From Zopfochytrium polystomum (Eukaryota > Chytridiomycota > Chytridiomycetes > Chytridiales > Chytridiaceae), in assembly GCA_025765615.1 (NCBI GenBank), contig JAIVFJ010000258.1, positions 23,227 through 87,226 of the forward strand: a stretch of 64,000 nt of DNA. The letters are read 5' to 3'. Below the pieces are notes generated by a model that saw nothing but the letters and a program-made list of their open reading frames with translations, was not told the origin of the DNA and made no database searches. The translations under genes were made by a program, and so were the position numbers. Below, in pieces: positions 23,712-34,268 of the stretch; the stretch's first letter is position 1; each line of letters opens with the position of its first letter.

Positions 23712-24049
23712 GATGATGACGTCGATGCCGTTTGTTGTTGTTGAGTAATCCAATTATTCATGGACGAGAAGAGCTTACCGACTACCAGGCGGCTGCGTTT
23801 TTGCCTGATTCCACCCTTACCGCGCTTCGCCTCGCTCCCTCTTTACTCCCCAGAAGAGTGCACGAGGGAGGGAGGAAGGGAACGCAGAGGCCCTGATTGT
23901 AACCGTTGCATATGTGCTGTTGCGTGCCTGAAGCGTTGCGTGCCCGCCCGCGCGGCTCCAGATACGGTGCTTGCGAACGGTCGAGCGTGCGAGAGCACGT
24001 GCGCGCGTTGGACGGACCCCAGCCACTGCATACCCGTTCCCTCCCTCCT

Positions 24050-24512
24050 CCCTCCCTCATCGCCGCCCCGCCGCGTTCGCGCTGCACAGTCCGCGGTTGG
24101 ACGGCGCTCGCGCGCGACTCTGGTCGCATCAACGCGTGGGCACACACCTCCCTCGCCTCGATGTTCGCCCGGCTCCAAAACGACCTCAAGGGAATCCTCG
24201 GCCGCCTCAACAGGCCGCTGTCGAAAACGAACGCTTGCAGAACGACAATGATCGCCTGCGCCTCGGGGTCGCAGGACAGCGCGTTCCGTCCAACCCCGCG
24301 TCTCTTGGCGTCGCTGACCACAAGGCCGCTTGAAGCGATCCATCCCTCACGGTCGACGCCTCGACCTCCGCACACGCGAGAATCGGGCGGCGCAGTCTGT
24401 TGTCGAACAGCCTCGCCATCTGGAAGAGCACGAGGTTGATCACCGAGGGGCCATGGATGCGGGCGAGGCGGTTGCACCGGTGGTCGACGGCACTCCGTGG
24501 CATGTGGATCAT
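24050..24512 (-). pseudogene. Frame-broken coding remnant, possibly a transcription-factor middle domain
   Basis: Minus-strand segments PSVINLVLFQMARLFDNRLR (from about 24440) and PEAQAIIVVLQAFVFDSGLL (from about 24270) lie in different frames and look like alpha-helical protein. A resemblance to fungal-specific transcription factor middle regions is a guess. No complete frame, start or end can be traced. Confidence 0.3.
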
Positions 24513-25338
24513 CTACGTGTTTTGCAGAAAGCATGGGGTGGCTGGAGGCCTATCATTCCCAATACGCTGGTATTGGTAAGTACAATTTTCAATGCAACTC
24601 AAATTATGACAACGTTGAAAATGACTTCTTGGGAACCCGGTATGTAAACTATGCCCTTGCATTTTTTATTGTGAACTGGATAAGTGGTTTGACTACAGAA
24701 CAATATTGGTATCAGGGTACATTTGCAACGAACTTTCTTCCTGATTTTAGCGCTCTATGCTGTTTTAGGAACGGATTTTGACTGAAACAAAAGTCAAGGG
24801 ACACAGCTCACCAAATCCTGGTGAGGGCACCTGTTGATGTTTTTCTCCTTTATCAGATGCAACGCCAGATTTTGATAGCATCGCAATTTTGAATGGTTCA
24901 TTGTGCATCGGCGATGGAATTCCAGAATCTGCTACACCAACACTCTTTGGAAGTTGTTAGATGGGACCTCCTTCTTTGCTGATGTGTCTCCAACCCTGTC
25001 TGTGCAGCCATCCCCGATGGGCTCTGTCTGCACCTCTGATTCTCCTGAGCAAAGTCGTTTTGCCAAAGCAGACTGAGAGGGTTTTGACTGGCATTGCATG
25101 CCTGTCTGCACCATAGACAGACTTCATCCCCTCATGGGCCAGCACAGGCTGCACTGGGTGTCAGACAGGTGCTTCCTGCTTGTCAGCTTCCTACCAAAAC
25201 AGACAGCTCACGCCTGTCCCCCACAGTCACTTCCCCCTTCATCAGACCACTTTGGTGACAGCTTCTCTATGGCCCTTGCCCCTAGCTCTTTTTGTGAGAG
25301 GAAGAAGAGGACCAGAGCTGATCTGGAAGTGAAGCAAT
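24513..25338. other. Intergenic region, no supported feature
   Basis: Short open frames only, without recognisable protein character. Base composition becomes AT-richer here, at the entry to the retrotransposon zone. Confidence 0.5.
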
Positions 25339-25773
25339 TGTGAGACTACACTGAGGTCTCAGTGATAAAGTCCAGGGATTTTTTTTTGCAAAAACAAGTG
25401 TACCTGTCATAAAACTGCAAGGATTGGGACCTCTATTATTATTCCCAGTTCTTTCGTTGCCAAGGCGTTATCAAAGTGTATTGGAGGCTAACACATCTTT
25501 ATTATTGGGACTGCTTTTACTACTTTTGTCTTAACGGTTCTGTTGTGCCAGGGTTTTCCTACATATTTTCTTTTTTGGTGACTAACAGAGACTGACAGAC
25601 TGCATAGGGATGGGGGGAGTGCAAATGCGATGCACCACTTCATGGACGAGGCAAGTGGTATGGTTGAAACATCCCCTAGACATAAGCACAAAAAAATTAG
25701 TTTTGGCCCATTAATTGCTTTCCTTTACTCTTGGGTCTTGATCCCAGGGTCAAAGGAGTCAGTTTAGTCTCAC
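25339..25773 (+). mobile_element. LTR (second copia-like family), solo or orphan
   Basis: It starts TGTGAGACTACACTGAGG and ends AGTTTAGTCTCACC, so the termini are inverted (TGTGAGAC/GTCTCAC). It aligns along most of its length with 30472-30790, with an extra ~120-bp segment at about 25590-25735. The flanks GCAAT and CCAAT could be a mutated target duplication. No internal region adjoins. Confidence 0.75.
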
Positions 25774-25990
25774 CAATTAGGACCAAATTGTCCCTCCCTT
25801 TGCACGAAGCGAGTGAGAATGCGTGGTAGTGACGAAATGTATTCTCCTCGTCCCCAGAGGCAGGCACCCACTGGAAGTGCGCCGTTGTCCCTTGAATGAA
25901 AAGAATAATAATGAAGAAGAAACATACAGCGTCCAGTTAATTTGGGCTTGTTCAAACCCTCTTGAACTGAAAACTACTTATTCCTTTTCA

Positions 25991-26083
25991 CGCTACCGGG
26001 TGGACTCGAACCACCAACCTTGCGGTGTCTTTCCAGAGACTCTGATAACAGCCGCACGCGCTAACCAGTTGCGCCACGGCAGC
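25991..26083 (-). tRNA. tRNA-Asn (GTT) with 19-nt intron
   Basis: The minus strand folds as a tRNA: acceptor GCTGCCG pairs with CGGTAGC, the D-arm is GGCGCAACTGGTTAGCGCG, the anticodon stem is TGCGG/CCGCA and the T-arm is GGTGGTTCGAGTCCACC. The loop reads CTGTTA, then an intron at 26027-26045, then A, placing the intron one base 3' of anticodon GTT. The body closely matches eukaryotic tRNA-Asn. Confidence 0.92.
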
Positions 26084-26432
26084 TTTAGTAAAATAATTAG
26101 TTTGCACTTCTCCTTATGTCCCTATGCTAAACTTGCACTTAGAAAGTGGGGCCTTGGAGTTCTATGACAGTTGCTGACAGCCACCTACCATTGCGACACC
26201 GAGGGTTTCGCTCTTGGTCTTGGATGAAAAAGCGCAAAGCAGTAGTGTTGTGGGAACTGGACCCCAGGTTGTAACGAGCAAGTGTGGAGGCAACAGTGAA
26301 GAGAAGAGTCAGGCAGTTGTTAGGAACTTTGTCTATTCCTATCCACGAGGACGTCATCCCAGTTAGCAAATATTAGAGATGCCAAACATTGGAACAGTAC
26401 GAGCATCACGCTGTTTCTGGTTGTCCCTTTAA

Positions 26433-26496
26433 TGGTGAGTATGGGGTTCGAACCTATGGATCTTAAGATCCGCCTTAACCACTCAGCCAACTCACC
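26433..26496 (-). pseudogene. tRNA-Leu (TAA) relic lacking the variable arm
   Basis: The minus strand has the same acceptor (GGTGAGT/ACTCACC), D-arm and T-arm as the two intact tRNA-Leu(TAA) genes. It runs from GGATCTTAAGATCC directly into the T-arm, losing the long variable arm and part of the anticodon stem (~18 nt). At 64 nt including the discriminator it is too short for a class II tRNA. Confidence 0.8.
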
Positions 26497-26697
26497 AGAT
26501 ATCCCCTTTTTAGATAAACTTTAACTTGATCTCTTGTTGTTTGAAGCTAAGCAATGCGTTGGTTTTCGGCGAGAGCAACTAATTATTACATAGGAATTTT
26601 GGTTAATGGTGTTTGGACTGCCTTCTCATAAAGTGAAATTTGATGCAATTTCGACGAATTAGCAGCAAAATACAGGTGAACAGAAAAGCAGCGTACT

Positions 26698-26945
26698 ATG
26701 AGTAAGTTTGAAGTCTGCCAGTACAGAGCACCTGGGACATCAGTTTATTCTACAGGCGAAGCCACAAGCTGCTACAGCTTCACAAACGATACCCTTGAAC
26801 CAGCTGCATACGCTGATGCATCCTATGGGGGCGAACCTGGAGATCACACATTGCCCACTGGATATGTCGTTTTCCTCATGGGCGCTGCCATCTCTTGGGT
26901 CTCACGCAAACAACATTGCGTATTGCTATTTGAGATTCCTAATCT
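26698..26945 (+). mobile_element. Ty1/copia RNase H fragment (5' part, interrupted)
   Basis: The plus-strand reading contains AAYADASYGGEPGDHTLPTG, YVVFLMGAAISW and VSRKQH, the N-terminal half of copia RNase H (typically YADADWAGD, then SGYVFFLGGAISWKSKKQ). The homology stops at about 26920 and resumes with TEAEYYSLSEAF at 29920. The insertion of other elements between the two halves explains the split. Confidence 0.8.
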
Positions 26946-26991
26946 CATGGGCCATTGAGCTGTTGAGGTCTCTTTAAATGCTCTTCCTTGA

Positions 26992-29077
26992 CTAGTTCCA
27001 AGGGCTGATGGCAATTGGGAGGGGCTCCAGAAGTCCATAGGGCTTGTGTCTGCTGGATTTGTTTCTTTGACAGGTTTCACAGCTGCTGACATAGTTATTG
27101 ATGTGCTTCCTCATGCCTGGCCAGTAGAAGTCTCTTCTGGAAACCAGCTCATATGTCTTGTGCTCTCCTGGGTGTCCAGCTGTTGCTGCATCATGCCTTG
27201 TCTTGAGTATCTCAAGTTTTTCCTCTTCTTGGCTGATTTGAATCTTGTGAGGCTTGGGGTCCTTGGAAATAGCATATGCCCACACACTGTCAGGAAGCAG
27301 TGAAAGGTGTGTCTTGGATGGTGGGGTGAAACCATCTCCCCCTTCAGGTTCAAGGTCTGTCCTGGTCTTGGAAAACACATCAGCATAAGGGAGATATTCT
27401 TTTGGTAGCTTGGATGCCAGCAAAAGGTCTGATGGGTCCAGGTTGCTGTGCTCTTCAGCAGTGGGGCTTGAATTCTTGACTGGGAACTGTGATTCTTGAA
27501 TCTTTGACTGAGAGTTCTGTTCTTGGCAAAGACTGTGAGCTGTGGAACTTGAATCTTGGCTGGGATTTGTGAACTGCAGGGTGACACTGGAGTTGTCTTT
27601 GGTGGTTGACCTTTAATACCTGGCTGTGAACCTTGAATCAAGGACTTGCGAGCATGAGACTTGGAGGCTTGACTTGAGTTTTGGGTGACTGTTCCAATTG
27701 GTGGAGGTTGGACTTGACCAGTGACCCAATCAATGGCAGGGTTCTGGGCTTGCAGCCATGGTAATCCCAGGATGACAGAGAATGTGGGTGAGCCAAGATC
27801 CAATACTTCCAGGTTGACCATGGATGGTGGAAAGTCTTGGATGTGGAGGTTTAGCTTGGTTTCATGGCTGATTTCCTTGAACAGAGCAAGATTGGAAAAG
27901 TGGACCTTGAGAGGTGTGGATTTCTTGATGATGGGAATGGCACAAGACTTGACAAGGGTGGCATCAATGATGTTGCAGGATGATCCAGAGTCAATAAGGG
28001 CCTTGGTTGTGATGGTTGACTTGGGTGAGAGTTGAATCTTGACATCCATGGTGAGTTGGTGGGGCTTGGAATCTGAGGTGTTTGTGGTGCTGGTGGTGGT
28101 GATGAAACAGGGGCTGCTTGGAGGAGGGTCCAGGGAATTGCCCCTCAGTGAGCCTGGACCTGGAAGTTTGGGTGCTTCTTCCTTGGGCAGTCCTTGACAG
28201 CATGTTCCTTGGAGCCACAGTAGAAACACAGTCCCTGCTAGGCCCTCCTTGTTTTTTCCTCTTGGCTCAGAGGACCCTTAGGAAGTGTCTCAACTTCATC
28301 CACTTGCATACTTGCATGGGTTCAGGAACTGTAAGAGCTTGAGGGACTGGGGTAGGTCTTGATGTAGTTCCTACTTGTCTTTGCTTCAGCCTCTTGGAGT
28401 AGAGTCTGTTGTCAATCTTGATGGCAAGAAGAATGTACTCTTCCAAGGTCTAAGGGATGTGCAGAGACTGGGAGAGCATGTCTTGGATAGACTCATGGAG
28501 ACCATCATGGTACAGCTCCATCAGAACTGCAGCATTGTATCCAGAGTCTCTGGCTAGTTGCTTGAATTGGTTGGTGTAGGCCACACAAGATTGCTTTTCC
28601 TTGCTTGATATGCTTGAGCTTGGATCTTGCGGTCCAAGATGCGTAGGGGTCACCAAAGGTAGCTTCCAGCCCCTTCCAGAGCTCTTGCAGGGTGGTGGGT
28701 GTGCTTGGGAGAGATCTGTACCATGATTGAGCTTGACCAGACAGGAGGGTGCTTGTGAAAAGAACCTTGACTTGCTCACTGGGAAATCTTGAAGGTTGGA
28801 GAAGGATGACATTCTCCACAGTGGCCATAAAGTTCCTAAGGTTTTTGGCCAGCCCAGTGAACTTTTCAGGGCTGGGAACCTTGGGCTCTCTTGCTTGGTT
28901 GGCTTGGGGCAGGGGAAGAGCTTGATGTTCTTGTTGGTGAAGTTGTTGTTGAAGCTGGTGCTGCTGGTGAAGGACTTGTTCTTGAAGTTGGTGTGTCTGT
29001 CTTGAAAGGGCTTGTAATTGGTCCATCAAGGCTTGGAAGGCAGTTGCATCAGGGAAGGTGTTGTTTGGTTCAGACAT
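26992..29077 (-). pseudogene. gag-protease-integrase remnant of chromovirus copy 1
   Basis: Gag starts MSEPNNTFPDATAFQALMDQ with a Gln/Leu-rich coiled region, then the capsid-like segment KFTGLAKNLRNFMATVENVI. A frame break near 28540 separates the following part, which carries the zinc knuckle CFYCGSKEHAVKDC-type sequence (better kept in copy 2). Protease shows ALIDSGSSCNIID and PTFSVILGLPWLQ. The integrase zinc domain has HPGEHKTYELVSR, FYWPGMRKHI and CETCQRNK. Several frame breaks and the RT deletion make it non-functional. Confidence 0.85.
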
Positions 29078-29117
29078 GATGGCAGAGAGTAGTAAGAGAG
29101 GGTGAAGTGAATTATAA

Positions 29118-29424
29118 TGTTAAGAACAGGGCAGGACAGGGCGAGGCAGACAAGGAATTGAGAGGAGTGATGATTGTATTGGAAACAATAATTCACTTGA
29201 GGGATGGGACAGGTCCCCCATCCCCCTTTTATACCCTTTGGGAGTCTTCCTTGTCAAGACTCAAAGAAGTTCCAGAAAGAGCAATTAGTAATACAATGAT
29301 ACCAATGATACCAATGACAACAAGACAAGTCAGGAAAGCAAAGAAGGTTCCAGAAGGTTCCACAAGGTTCCATGAAGGAATGTTCTAGAAGGTTCCAGAG
29401 GTTTCCAGAGGGTGATTCATAACA
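29118..29424 (-). repeat. 5' LTR of chromovirus copy 1 (307 bp) with heat-shock-element array
   Basis: Read on the minus strand it begins TGTTATGAATCACC and ends CTGTTCTTAACA. A TATAAAAG box lies at about 29226-29233. A phased GAA/TTC array lies upstream of it, at 29343-29416. Confidence 0.9.
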
Positions 29425-29919
29425 GGTTGGATCTACTGAGATGAGAACTTAGAGAGGCTAGTGCAGAGTGGGCCAAGCTTTCTTTGTTACTTACAGTAAT
29501 CTGCCATTGCACCCATCTTTTGAGCACAACTTCACCATCAGGTTCCTCTTCAAGTCAAGCCTGTCTCATCTTCCACATCAAGTTGGTATGTCGGATACCA
29601 TTCCGTCCTGTATGGGCGCTCCAGGGTTTAACCCTGTCATCTCATGCCTATGGCACCCATGATTCATTCATGTGGAGACTTGTCTCTGTATGTTTGTCCA
29701 TGGCTGTTATGGCACTCATGAGTCAGCACTGCCTCATGACAGTTATTGATTGGTATATCTGTGCTTTCAGAGCATACATAGAGAGTAGTATTAACACCAA
29801 CACCAGGGTACTGGACCTTTGAACCAGGAGTTCCCCATCATTGATGACTTGTCCTTTCCCCATCCATTAGACAATGGGATGAGCCTTCAGAGATGTAGAG
29901 GATCTCATAGCTATCCTCC
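29425..29919. other. Unassigned sequence between chromovirus copy 1 and the copia 3' fragment
   Basis: No protein homology is evident. It may be internal copia sequence too diverged to read, or flanking DNA carried in by an earlier insertion. Confidence 0.4.
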
Positions 29920-30231
29920 ACAGAAGCAGAATACTACTCACTTTCTGAAGCCTTCCAAGAAGCACAATGGCTCCTATCCATATTATCAGAGTTGCAACTC
30001 CCTGCACAGCAGCCACTACCAATCCTCAAGGACAATTAATCTGCAATTGCACAAGTGTTAAACCCTCTCACACATGCTTGCACAAAGCACTTTGACATAT
30101 GTGCTCATTTCCTCCAACAAGGTGTCGCCACTGGAGAGATCACAGTTCGCTATGTACCAACCAGTGACCAGATCGCAGACATTCTCACAAAACCACACTC
30201 AATGTCTCAGCGCCATCGACTGACCTCATGA
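29920..30231 (+). mobile_element. Ty1/copia RNase H fragment (3' part)
   Basis: The reading resumes at TEAEYYSLSEAFQEAQWLL, continues to KHFDICAHFLQQ and VRYVPTSDQIADILTKP, and ends ...RLTS-stop at 30229-30231. The YVPTSDQ-ADILTK motif is diagnostic of the copia polyprotein C-terminus. One internal stop (at about 30038) shows decay. Confidence 0.88.
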
Positions 30232-30334
30232 CTTGGCCTCCGACCATGCTCCAACCTTTCAAATACCCTTTCAGTCGAAGTCTCAGACACTTACGCAAGC
30301 TTTACATAACAGGTGCTACACCCATGACCGTTGT

Positions 30335-30470
30335 GCAGGGGGGTGTTAGGCGGAACTGACTAGTTAGCCGCAAGAGGCACAAGATGGACCTGAACCTATT
30401 GTGACTGTCAGTTATCCTTCTCACAATGCCCATGGCAGAGCAAGCCACTGTCAATGCAGACCTGGGCGCT
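30335..30470 (+). mobile_element. Polypurine tract and truncated 3' LTR of the copia element
   Basis: GCAGGGGGG (30335-30343) immediately precedes TGTTAGGCGGAACTGACT, the same LTR start as the solo LTRs at 12261 and 13147. The LTR is cut at 30470, about 127 bp in, where another LTR begins. Confidence 0.88.
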
Positions 30471-30471
30471 G

Positions 30472-30790
30472 TGTGAGACAACACCAAGGTCTCAGTGATC
30501 AAGTCTAGGGATTTTATTCACAAAAACAAGCATACCTGTCACTAAACTGCAAGGATCAGAACCCCTGTTATTATTCCCAGTTCTTTAGTTTCCAAGGCGT
30601 CATCAAAGTGTATTTGCAGCTAACCAGTCTTTATTATTGGGCCTGCTTTACTACTTTTGACTTAACAGTTTCCATTGCGCCAGGGTTTTCTCAACATATT
30701 TTCTTTTTCGGTGGCTAACAGAGACTGCCCAACTGCCTATAACTCTAGGGCCCAGATCCCAGGGTCAAAGGAGTGAGTATAGTCTCACAT
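30472..30790 (+). mobile_element. LTR of the second copia-like family, inserted in the first LTR
   Basis: TGTGAGAC...GTCTCACA, 319 bp, aligns with 25339-25773. The left flank CGCTG and right flank TGTTT do not match, and the rest of the interrupted LTR does not reappear, so a deletion or recombination followed insertion. Confidence 0.78.
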
Positions 30791-31241
30791 GTTTCGTACA
30801 TGGTGCCCGGAAATTACACCCACAAAAGGCACAGGTGAAATCAATGCGGGGGTGGCAATGAGAGTTCTGTGTTCGGCGCATTAAAAAAACAAAAAAAAGA
30901 AAGAGGGAACAAATTTATTAAGTAGCAAGGTCACATAGGGAGCTTGAGAAGCTGCATAGAATGAATTAAACCCAAAGATGATCCACCAACTCCTTGTAAA
31001 TAGTACAAAAAACCAGAGAATTAAGCTTGTGAATTTTTTAATCTATTCTGTTAATAGGAAGAGCACATCCCCATCTCCTCCCTCACACACAAGCAAAAGA
31101 CACGCACACACACTCTCTCTCTATCTCTTCATACTCTCTCTCGTCCTCAGCTATCTCAATCTTTCTGCTTGGAAAAGATAATAGTAAATGTCAACACCTA
31201 ATATTTCATCCCTTTCCAGCTTGGTAGTCAAAGCACCATGG
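30791..31241. other. AT-rich intergenic stretch
   Basis: No gene seen. A short CA/CT microsatellite lies at about 31098-31145. TGGTGCCCGG just after the preceding LTR might be an old primer-binding site, but I cannot match it to a tRNA. Confidence 0.4.
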
Positions 31242-31548
31242 TGTTATGAATCACCCTCTAGAAACCTCTGGAACCTTCTAGAACATTCCTTCATGGAACC
31301 TTGTGGAACCTTCTGAAACCTTCTTTGCTTTCCTGACTTGTCTTGTTGTCATTGGTATCATTGGTATCATTGTATTACTAATTGCTCTTTCTGGAACTTT
31401 CTTTGAGACTTGACAAGGAAGACTCTCAAAAGGTATAAAAGGGGGATGGGGGACCTGTCCCATCCCTCAAGTGAATTATTGTTTCCAATACAATCATCAC
31501 TCCTCCAGTTCCTTGTCTGCCTTGCCCTGTCCTGCCATGTTCCTGACA
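31242..31548 (+). mobile_element. Solo LTR of the chromovirus family, target duplication CATGG
   Basis: This 307-bp copy in plus orientation (TGTTATGAATCACC to GTTCCTGACA) is flanked by perfect CATGG repeats (31237-31241 and 31549-31553). It keeps a heat-shock-element array near its 5' end (about 31258-31322) and TATAAAAG at about 31434. Confidence 0.93.
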
Positions 31549-31553
31549 CATGG

Positions 31554-32033
31554 TGTCCATTGTGTAATGTGCTGGTTTGATTTCCATTGGTGGCATTGAT
31601 CTGCACGGCGTCTCTGGCTGAAATCTGCGGTGGGTGCCGATGGGCGCTGATGTGCTGATGAAACAATAAGGGACAAAATGTAATTATCCACTCACAGCCA
31701 CAAAAGAAAAGGGAGACACACACAGAGACAACAAACAAACAAATAAATAAAAGATAAAACAGTAAAAACAGGAAAAACAGGATAAACTACTAATTGAAAA
31801 ATAAGTAAAAATCATCAATAAAGAAAGGAGAAATAACTCTATGATCTCATACCCTTTCATGAGGCCTTTCATCATGGTTGCTTATGCAGCAGCTCTGTGT
31901 TAGCTCTGTGTACACCTGGACTCTGTACTCCTACCCACTGAAGCACATCATCCTAATCCATTTCCAAAACTCAGGAGGGCCAGGCTTAGTCATTGTGCAG
32001 AACTTAGCATTTCTGCATCATTCAGTCAGTGAC
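31554..32033. other. AT-rich intergenic stretch
   Basis: No supported gene; A-rich stretch at about 31730-31800. Confidence 0.4.
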
Positions 32034-32104
32034 TGCCAGCATGTCTCAAACTTAGCACCTTTCCCATCAAAGTGAGCGCTCTACACCACTGAGCTAGAGG
32101 GCCT
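32034..32104 (-). other. tRNA-like sequence (tRNA relic or SINE head)
   Basis: On the minus strand GCCCTCTAGCTCAGTGGTGTAG gives an intact A-box, followed by AGCGCTCACTTTG and a B-box-like AAGTTTGAGAC. The acceptor and T stems are not closed, so a functional tRNA is unlikely. The layout fits a decayed tRNA or the pol III head of a SINE. Confidence 0.55.
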
Positions 32105-32375
32105 CTTGCCAGTAGAGCAGAGCAGCCTAACCCATTCGGCCTGCAACTAGTGCGTAATAATAACATGAATAATATACATGGCCGCAGCTAAGAGACAGAC
32201 CAAATCTCAGTGGTTCAGCTGGAGGGACAATAATAACCCCAGGCTCAACAGCCTGTTGTCCTCACACTGCCCACTGCCAAAAGCCGTCCCCTACTAAGAA
32301 TCAATAAGGTAATTTGCTGAGACTGGCCACAAATGAGGAAAAGCGTTGCAATTGTTAGTATTTTATAGTAAATTG

Positions 32376-32835
32376 TGTGAGACGGCATCGAGGTCTAAGT
32401 AAGTTAAAAAATTTTGAATGTGGAAAAATAAGCAAAACCTGACATAAAACTTCGAGGATCAGGGATCATTATGCTTATCTCCTGTCTCTGAAAGAATTAG
32501 TTGGCTGGATTGTCTATGGGTTGTGCTGCTGTGGACATGGAGGTAGTACACTACTGAAGCTGGTGGTGGTGGGGGGTTGAGCTTGGCTTCTGTCAGTCTT
32601 GTGTTTGTCTTTATACAAAACTGTTACAAGGACCATCACTTGCAAAATGCTGCAAGTCATCCTTGCAGAGCAGTATCAGGTCAAAGCTCCTGCACACTGC
32701 TTACACCAAAAGACCCAAAACTAACAGTCTCTTCAGGTGACGAGGCATTATTAAAGTGGCTTATTCACATTCAAATGTTCTTCGTTGTTGGACTGCGTTT
32801 ACTATAATTACCTCTCCAGCCTTCATTGCGCTATG
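32376..32835 (+). mobile_element. Diverged LTR fragment related to the 25339 and 30472 LTRs
   Basis: It starts TGTGAGACGGCATCGAGGTCT and shares the order of motifs with the other two copies (ACCTGACATAAAACT, GAGGATCAGGGA, TATTAAAGTGGCTTATT and CCTTCATTGCGC). Similarity fades at about 32835, so the 3' end is not defined. Confidence 0.6.
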
Positions 32836-33644
32836 GAGTCCCCAAATCCTATTCCTTTTGGGAGCAAGAAGGGGCAAAGAAGGATATTTATAGGGGCATG
32901 TTTAATCTGGCGTCCAGCAATTTGTGATCCTTTGCCACAATCGTCATTATCCGAATGTTCATCACGATCCGCTTTGTGGGTCTTTCTGTTTATTATATCA
33001 AATTAGGTCACAATCTCTTGCTCCCGAATAAATTGTGCTAGTATGGATTAAAAGGGATCACCTTTCGGCGATGGATCAAAATACTTCCAGAATTAAACCC
33101 CAAATTAGTGGGAAGTGTTATCTACGAGTCGACCCATATGAACCATCCATTTCAAATAAACATTACTAATGGTTGATACAATTCATGAGGATGCGTTCCC
33201 ACCTTCCCACTGTCACAGTCGCGCGCCCCACTCCTGTCGCGCGCGAGCCATCCCATTCATAAGTCAGGCGGGCTCCTGACGTTGAGTCGAAAAAAGTGGG
33301 TGGGCCAATTGTCATCCTCGTCACAGCTGTTGGAGAACACAGTCTGGACATGAGCGAGTTGCTGCACTCAGTTATTGCACATCACCCTGCTTGTTGTGTT
33401 TGCAAAAAGGCTCCTCTTTGAGACAAAAGCACCAGTGTTTGCCAACCTCTCTCGTTGTTTTGCCTGCCGCTGGAAGACCCTTGCCTCAACTCGCTGTTTC
33501 CCCCTCCCATCCCGGCCCACCGACAGGCAGAGTCGACTGTGGTCAGCCCCCGTCCGTTGGTTCGTTGATTACATGCCAATTCTTGCTTTCCGTTGGCCCT
33601 AAAAGAACAAGTCATTGTATTACTGAGATCCACTCTGTTAACCA
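32836..33644. other. Intergenic region upstream of tRNA-Leu
   Basis: No convincing coding sequence. Confidence 0.4.
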
Positions 33645-33725
33645 GGTGAGTTGGCCGAGTGGTTAAGGCGGAGGCCTTAAGATCCTCTGACGAAAGTCGC
33701 ATGGGTTCGAACCCCATACTCACCA
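33645..33725 (+). tRNA. tRNA-Leu (TAA)
   Basis: A class II tRNA: acceptor GGTGAGT/ACTCACC, D-arm GGCCGAGTGGTTAAGGC, anticodon loop CTTAAGA (anticodon TAA), a long variable arm (CTGACGAAAGTCGC) and T-arm ATGGGTTCGAACCCCAT, with discriminator A. There is no intron. It is nearly identical to the copy at 60848-60929. Confidence 0.93.
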
Positions 33726-34194
33726 TCAATTCCGTGCTTGAACCTACCCTAGCTATCTATCTATATTGCAAGTCGTCCACGCACTTGTTGTTTCCGAAGA
33801 GCACCTACCCACGCTTTGATGCTAAGGAAGAAAAAGTTTGAGCAAGAGGTCCGCAAAAACTGGTATCATTTTATTTTGCTCTTCACCTTTTTTTGCCAAG
33901 AAAGTTTCTGTTGCCTCATCTAAACAGGATCTGGCAGGGAAGGGGTGACGGCTTTCTTGCCTCGCCGTGATAACAAAGCGCGAAATCCAAAGGAAAGGAA
34001 AGGAAAAGAAAGGAAAGGAACATGGATGAAACATTAGGTGGGTAAGCTGGGGCCGCAACGAGTAACCCCGGGGGAAAGGGTGACTTAGTAGAAAGAGTCT
34101 TGAAAAAACACAAAATTCTTGGGAGGGCAACTTGCTCTTTTTTTTTTGCTTCCTGCTCGGTCTTGACACAGACACACTCTTTTTTTTCGTTGTT

Positions 34195-34233
<39 letters not shown>

Positions 34234-34268
34234 CTCTTCCTAGCGGGCAGGAAGGGCGTTTCAAGTTT
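33726..34268. other. 3' flank of the cyclase-like gene A, with long homopolymers
   Basis: Contains AAAGGAAAGG repeats (about 33990-34020) and a ~37-nt poly(T) run at about 34197-34233, which is poly(A) in the sense of gene A just after its stop codon. Confidence 0.5.

Larger units (their letters stand above)
26985..29424 (-). mobile_element. Truncated RT-less chromovirus-type Ty3/gypsy element (copy 1)
   Basis: The element reads on the minus strand from its 5' LTR (29424-29118) through gag (from 29077), a CCHC region and retropepsin to part of integrase, ending at about 26985 with GLLEPLPIAISPW. The reverse transcriptase and RNase H are missing: VFSKT, at the start of RT, is joined directly to RTDLEPEGG, the segment that follows RNase H. 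No 3' LTR, integrase core or chromodomain remains. It is closely related to the complete copy at 56746-59924. It sits within the copia remnant. Confidence 0.88.
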
